A stretch of 8,164 nucleotides of DNA from an uncultured Oscillospiraceae bacterium (GTDB lineage: Bacteria > Bacillota > Clostridia > Oscillospirales > Oscillospiraceae), in NCBI GenBank assembly GCA_948766235.1, contig CAQCFX010000029.1:1-8164 (forward strand), written 5' to 3'. The notes under the pieces are model-generated. The model saw only the letters and a list, made by a program, of their open reading frames with translations, searched no databases and had not been told where the DNA came from. Both the position numbers and the translations under genes were made by a program. Below, one piece after another: positions 4,315 to 8,164 of this stretch (positions are counted from its first letter, which is position 1; every line of letters begins with the position of its first letter).

Positions 4315-6312
4315 ATGAAGCGCAGCGCCGAATTCACCCGGGAGAAGCTGGAATACCTGAAGCTGCTCGCCCGGCAGTACCCCACCGTACAGGACGCCAG
4401 CACCGAAATCATCAACCTGCGGGCCATCCAGAACCTGCCCAAGGCCACCGAACACTTCATCTCCGACGTCCACGGCGAGTACGAGGCTTTCCAGCACATC
4501 CTCAGCTCCGCCTCCGGCGTGGTGCGGGAGAAGATTGACGAGCTGCTGGGCTCCACCGTCCCCCGCTCCGACCGGGACCAGCTGGCCACCCTCATCTACT
4601 ACCCCGAGGAGAAGCTGGAGGAGATTGAGCGGGAGACGGAGGATATGCGGGAGTGGTACCGCATCACCTTCCACCGGCTGATCGACCTGTGCTGTCTGGT
4701 CAGCGCCAAGTACACCCGCTCCAAGGTGCGCAAGGCCATGCCCAAGGAATACGCCTACATCATCGACGAGCTCATCCACACCCACTACGAGAAGAACGAG
4801 GCGGACAAGCGGGGCTATTACGAAAACATCATCAACACCATCATCGACCTGGACCGGGCGTCCAACTTCCTGATTCAGCTGTGCGAGCTCATCAAGCGCC
4901 TGGCGGTGGACCACCTCCACCTGGTTGGGGACATCTTCGACCGGGGCCCCGGCGCGGATGTTATCATGGACAGCCTCATGGAGCACCACAGCGTAGACAT
5001 CCAGTGGGGCAATCACGACATTTTGTGGATGGGCGCCGCCTCCGGCTCCCGCACCCTGGTGGCCACGGTGCTGGTCAACTCTCTGCGCTACAACAACCTG
5101 GACGTGATTGAGACGGGGTACGGCATCTCCCTGCGCCCCCTGTCCGTGTTTGCCGACGAGGTTTACCGCAAGTGCGACGTGAGCCGCTTCCAGCTCAAGC
5201 TGGCCAAGGAGGACGAGGACAGCGTCACCGAGCGGGACAAGCTGCTGTGCGCCCGGATGCACAAGGCCATCACCATGATACTGTTCAAGCTGGAGGGGCA
5301 GAAGATACGCCGCAACCCCTGCTTCGGCATGGACGACCGGCTGCTGCTGGACAAGGTGGATTTCCAGAACAAAACCGTCGCCATCGACGAGACGGTCTAT
5401 CCCCTGCTGGACGCCGACTTCCCCACCGTGGACCCCAAGGACCCCTGCGCCCTCACCCCCGAGGAGGACGCGCTCATCAACACCCTCACCCGCTCCTTCC
5501 GCCACAGCGAAAAGCTCCAGCGCCACGTCCGCTTCCTCTACTCCAAGGGCAGCCTGTACCGGGTGTATAACGGCAACCTGCTGTTCCACGGCTGCATCCC
5601 CATGCACGAGGACGGCACGCTGATGAGTTTCTCCATCGGCTGCAAGAACCTGTCCGGCCGGGCCTTCCTGGACTACGCCGACGCCACCGCCCGCCGGGCC
5701 TATTACAACAAGCCCGGCTCCCCCGAGCGGCAGTTCGGCATGGACTTTTTGTGGTGGCTGTGGTGTGGCCGCAACAGCCCCATTTTCGGCCGGGACCGGA
5801 TGACCACCTTCGAGCGGCGCTTCATCGCCGACGAATCCACCCATGTGGAGACCAAAAACGCCTACTACCGGCTGTACAACGACCCCGCCGTGTGCGAGGG
5901 CATTCTCAGCGCCTTCGGCCTGGACGGCCCCCACTGCCACATCATCAACGGCCACGTCCCTGTAAAGTCCAAAAAGGGGGAGAGCCCCGTGAAGGGCGGG
6001 GGAAAGCTGGTGGTGATTGACGGCGGCTTCTGCAAGGCCTATCAGAAGACCACCGGCATCGCCGGCTACACCCTCATCTATAACTCCGGCTGCTTCCGCC
6101 TGGTGGCCCACCAGCCCTTTGTGGGCCGGGCGGAGGCCATCCGCAAAAACTGGGACATCGCCTCCACCTCCCAGATTTTCGAGCGCCTGGACAGCCGCGC
6201 CACCATTGAGGACACGGACAACGGCCGCCGGATGCAGTCCCAGGTGGACGACCTGCTGGACCTGCTGCGGGCCTACCGCAGCGGCGCCATTGTGGAGGGC
6301 CACAAAACCTAA
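4315..6312 (+). CDS. fbp: Class III fructose-1,6-bisphosphatase
   Basis: Hydrolyses fructose 1,6-bisphosphate to fructose 6-phosphate plus phosphate, the gluconeogenic step opposing phosphofructokinase. The 665 residues fit class III enzymes of Firmicutes (about 640-670), unrelated to the class I and II forms. It is a calcineurin-like metallophosphatase: FISDVHGEYEAF with D51 and H53, LVGDIFDRGPGAD with D206 and D209, QWGNHDILWMG with N233, H234 and D235, and NGHVPV with H547 provide the expected two-metal ligands. The N-terminal helical start KLEYLKLLARQYPTVQDAS is also family-typical. The large insert between the GNHD motif and H547 is normal for this class. The start lies 40 nt after recR with a strong ribosome site. 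It is the last gene of the rpe operon and is followed at once by a strong terminator. Co-transcription with rpe suggests joint control of sugar-phosphate flow, but no regulator site is visible. Confidence 0.97.
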   Translation: MKRSAEFTREKLEYLKLLARQYPTVQDASTEIINLRAIQNLPKATEHFISDVHGEYEAFQHILSSASGVVREKIDELLGSTVPRSDRDQLATLIYYPEEKLEEIERETEDMREWYRITFHRLIDLCCLVSAKYTRSKVRKAMPKEYAYIIDELIHTHYEKNEADKRGYYENIINTIIDLDRASNFLIQLCELIKRLAVDHLHLVGDIFDRGPGADVIMDSLMEHHSVDIQWGNHDILWMGAASGSRTLVATVLVNSLRYNNLDVIETGYGISLRPLSVFADEVYRKCDVSRFQLKLAKEDEDSVTERDKLLCARMHKAITMILFKLEGQKIRRNPCFGMDDRLLLDKVDFQNKTVAIDETVYPLLDADFPTVDPKDPCALTPEEDALINTLTRSFRHSEKLQRHVRFLYSKGSLYRVYNGNLLFHGCIPMHEDGTLMSFSIGCKNLSGRAFLDYADATARRAYYNKPGSPERQFGMDFLWWLWCGRNSPIFGRDRMTTFERRFIADESTHVETKNAYYRLYNDPAVCEGILSAFGLDGPHCHIINGHVPVKSKKGESPVKGGGKLVVIDGGFCKAYQKTTGIAGYTLIYNSGCFRLVAHQPFVGRAEAIRKNWDIASTSQIFERLDSRATIEDTDNGRRMQSQVDDLLDLLRAYRSGAIVEGHKT

Positions 6313-6318
6313 CGTCCC

Positions 6319-6356
6319 AAAAGCCGCCCGCCAGGCTGCTGGCAGGCGGCTTTTTT
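6319..6356 (+). terminator. Rho-independent terminator of the rpe-DUF4177-recR-fbp operon
   Basis: Stem GCCGCC (6323-6328) with GGCGGC (6345-6350), one C/A mismatch (6329/6344), then GCCAG (6330-6334) with CTGGC (6339-6343) around a GCTG loop. A run of six T (6351-6356) follows. Four A residues before the stem can pair with the first T residues, so it may also work weakly on the other strand. Confidence 0.93.
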
Positions 6357-6431
6357 GTGCAAATTTTGACAATATCTACATCTTTTCGCAAATTTGATAC
6401 CAAATTGTAACTTTTTTGTGAATACTTTTCC

Positions 6432-6460
6432 TTGCCCAATTCAGGATATGGTGGTACAAT
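6432..6460 (+). promoter_or_regulatory. Sigma-A promoter with extended -10, upstream of the VanW-domain gene
   Basis: TTGCCC (6432-6437, four of six), a 17-bp spacer, then TACAAT (6455-6460, five of six) preceded by TGG, an extended -10. The transcript would start near 6467, about 29 nt before the ATG. A perfect TTGACA at 6366-6371 has no good -10 at the proper distance. Confidence 0.7.
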
Positions 6461-6495
6461 GTTCATGACTGTGTTCGTAGGAGGTCTGCTACGTT

Positions 6496-8164
6496 ATGGA
6501 AGGTTCCACTCCAAAAAAAAGTGTTCCCGCGGCCCTGATTGCGGGCATTATCGCCGCGGCCCTGTCCGTCGCGCTGGTGGGCGGCTATCTCGGGCTGTGC
6601 TCCTGGGTGCAGGACAACGGCTGCCTGCTGCCCGGCGCGGTGGCGGTGGACGACCGGGGCGACCCGGTGGCCCAGCTGGGCAAGCTCCCCGCCGACGAGG
6701 CCGCGGTCCTCGTGGCCCAGGCCATGGACGAGCGGCTGGACCAGCGCTCCCTCACCATCGAGTACGGCGAGGGCAAAAGCGTGGTGCTCCCCGGCGAGCT
6801 GCTGGCCTGCTCCCCGGAGGCCGCGGTGGAGCGGGGTATGTCCGCCAAGGCGGCGCAGCCCTTCTGGAAGCTGGGAATGCTCTGGCTCGGCCTGATTGAG
6901 GAGCCCACCGACCTGTCCCTGTCCGCCGCCGCCTTTACCCCCGAGGGGGAGGCCAAGGCCCGCCAGCTCATCCAGGAGATTGCCGGCGAGCTGTACGTGG
7001 CGCCGGTGGACTTTACCTATGAGGTAGGCGAGGAGACCGTGGAGGTCACCCCCGGCTTTGACGGCCAGGAGCTGGACGTGGAGGAGCTGTTCGCCCAGGT
7101 GCTGGCCGCCCTGGCCGACGGCGAGACCCAGCTCACCGCCCAGCCCCAGCCCCTGCCCGGGGCGGAGCTCACCGGCGAGAGCCTTAACGAGCTTGTCTAC
7201 GTGGAACCCAAGGCCCCCAGCCTGGACGAAAACGGCAAGCTGGCCCCGGCGGTGATTGGCCTGAGCGTCAACCCTGAGGAGGCCCAGGCCATTTTGGACG
7301 AGGCCGTCCCCGGCCAGCCCTGCACCATCCCCCTGGAGTTCACCCCGCCGGGCACCACCGGCGACGAAAAGCTCTATTATAAGGACCTTTTGTCCGAAGT
7401 GACCACCTGGATGGACGGGGTGTCCAACCGCTCCTTTAACGTAAACCGGGCCGCCGAATTCTGCAACGGCAAGGTCATCCAGCCCGGCGAGGTATTCTCT
7501 TATATCGACACCATCGGCGATCCCAGCTCCGCCAACGGCTACAAGCCCAGCACCGGCTATCAGGACGGCCGGACCGTGCCCATGGACGGGGGCGGCGTGT
7601 GCCAGGTGTCCTCCTCCCTGTACTACTGCGCGGTGTACGCCAACTTGGAAATTGTCCGCCGGGCCTGCCACGCCTTCTCCACCGGCTATATCCCCAACGG
7701 CCTGGACGCCACCATTTACTATCCCTCGCTGGACTTCAAGTTCCGCAATAACACCGGCTTCCCCATCAAGATTGTGGCCTATACGGAGGGCGGGGCGGCG
7801 GGGAAGCTGACGGTGCAGTTCTACGGCAGCAATCCCGACAATATCACGGTGAAAACCGAGCGCTACACCCTGTCCTCCACCCCCTGGACCACGGTGTACC
7901 AGCCGGACGAGACCATCCCCGTGGGCGCACCCAAGGTGGACATCACCCCCTACACCGGCTACGAGGTGGATGTGTACCGCTGCGTGTACGACGGAGACGG
8001 GCAGCTCATCTCCCGCACCTTTGAAAACCACAGCAAATACGCCAAGCGGGACAAGGTGATTCTCTACAATCCCGCCGACGCCGCCTCCCTGGGGCTGGAG
8101 CCGGCGGTCACCGAGCCGCCCGCCGTGGAGCCCACCCCAGACCCCTGGGTCCCGCCCACGCAGG
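6496..8164 (+). CDS. Membrane-anchored VanW-domain protein, C-terminus cut by window edge
   Basis: 556 residues are visible with no stop. A short basic N-terminus (PKK) precedes one membrane segment (about residues 11-35); the following LGLC is not a good lipobox, so a signal anchor with the rest outside the cell is likely. Residues 45-290 form an extracellular region whose TYEVGEETVEVTPGFDGQELD part (from 174) resembles the peptidoglycan-binding-like domain often preceding VanW. The VanW domain covers about 295-430: SFNVNRAAEF, GEVFSYIDTIG, the hallmark GGGVCQVSSSLYY (365-377, C369), and YIPNGLDATIYYP with FRNNTGFPIKI. Residues about 465-525 resemble the usual VanW C-terminal extension. The tail turns Pro/Glu-rich (EPPAVEPTPDPWVPP), as in wall-spanning linkers. 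VanW is named from some vancomycin gene clusters, but its function is unknown and no resistance genes are near. AGGAGGT ends 10 nt before ATG 6496. Confidence 0.92.
   Translation, partial: MEGSTPKKSVPAALIAGIIAAALSVALVGGYLGLCSWVQDNGCLLPGAVAVDDRGDPVAQLGKLPADEAAVLVAQAMDERLDQRSLTIEYGEGKSVVLPGELLACSPEAAVERGMSAKAAQPFWKLGMLWLGLIEEPTDLSLSAAAFTPEGEAKARQLIQEIAGELYVAPVDFTYEVGEETVEVTPGFDGQELDVEELFAQVLAALADGETQLTAQPQPLPGAELTGESLNELVYVEPKAPSLDENGKLAPAVIGLSVNPEEAQAILDEAVPGQPCTIPLEFTPPGTTGDEKLYYKDLLSEVTTWMDGVSNRSFNVNRAAEFCNGKVIQPGEVFSYIDTIGDPSSANGYKPSTGYQDGRTVPMDGGGVCQVSSSLYYCAVYANLEIVRRACHAFSTGYIPNGLDATIYYPSLDFKFRNNTGFPIKIVAYTEGGAAGKLTVQFYGSNPDNITVKTERYTLSSTPWTTVYQPDETIPVGAPKVDITPYTGYEVDVYRCVYDGDGQLISRTFENHSKYAKRDKVILYNPADAASLGLEPAVTEPPAVEPTPDPWVPPTQ

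Noticed and set aside
4276..6372. Long open minus-strand frame (698 codons) antisense to fbp
   Set aside because: It mirrors the GC-rich codon bias of fbp, has Val/Gly/Gln/His-rich low-complexity text, no recognisable domain, and starts in the fbp terminator region.
6366..6398. Second promoter using the perfect TTGACA at 6366
   Set aside because: No -10 hexamer at 16-18 bp; the nearest TTTGAT is 21 bp away.
6432..6899. Alternative plus-strand frame across the VanW promoter and start
   Set aside because: Start codons lie within or right after the -10, with no ribosome site; the product becomes an Arg/Gly-rich shadow of VanW.
6463..8031. Long open minus-strand frame (522 codons) antisense to the VanW gene
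   Set aside because: Shadow of the clear VanW-domain coding frame; composition is Gly/His/Leu/Val-rich without domains.
1..8164. CRISPR array, prophage, transposase, tRNA/rRNA or toxin-antitoxin system
   Set aside because: No regularly spaced repeats, terminal inverted repeats, cloverleaf or ribosomal RNA signature, or matching gene pair was visible. All larger genes belong to known families.

Overview
The window is GC-rich, low-repeat chromosomal DNA. It shows strong Shine-Dalgarno sequences, sigma-A type promoters with 17-bp spacers and short intergenic gaps. The gene content (XpaC/TelA pair, class III fructose-bisphosphatase, DUF4177 peptide, VanW-domain surface protein, RecR) points to a Firmicute. 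The GC-rich codon use fits a gut Clostridia lineage such as the Oscillospiraceae (Flavonifractor/Oscillibacter-like). The genus is inferred from style and gene content, not from a search.

Region 1, minus strand (1-1280): an operon reading leftward, xpaC - small two-helix membrane protein - telA (cut by the window edge). It starts at a promoter with a perfect TTGACA -35. Genes are tightly packed: 10 nt between the first two and an 8-nt overlap between the last two. Region 2, plus strand (1301-2651): a divergent near-consensus promoter drives ilvA, a threonine ammonia-lyase with a C-terminal ACT domain, followed by a strong GC hairpin that lacks a U-tract. Region 3 (2652-2842): a very GC-rich spacer with an imperfect 21-bp direct repeat and no convincing gene. 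Region 4, plus strand (2843-6356): rpe - DUF4177 peptide - recR - fbp, all with good ribosome binding sites and gaps of 4 to 40 nt, closed by a classical rho-independent terminator. Region 5 (6357-8164): an AT-rich promoter region, then a membrane-anchored VanW-domain protein that runs off the right edge.

Functionally, rpe and fbp serve the pentose phosphate pathway and gluconeogenesis, with the recombination-repair gene recR and a 51-residue DUF4177 peptide lodged between them. ilvA feeds 2-oxobutanoate to isoleucine synthesis or threonine catabolism. XpaC/TelA and VanW are envelope-associated or stress-linked families whose biochemistry is poorly defined. I see no CRISPR, prophage, transposase, toxin-antitoxin pair, RNA gene or clear new multi-gene system. 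The least explained items are the membrane peptide between xpaC and telA, the DUF4177 peptide between rpe and recR, and the repeat-bearing spacer before rpe.
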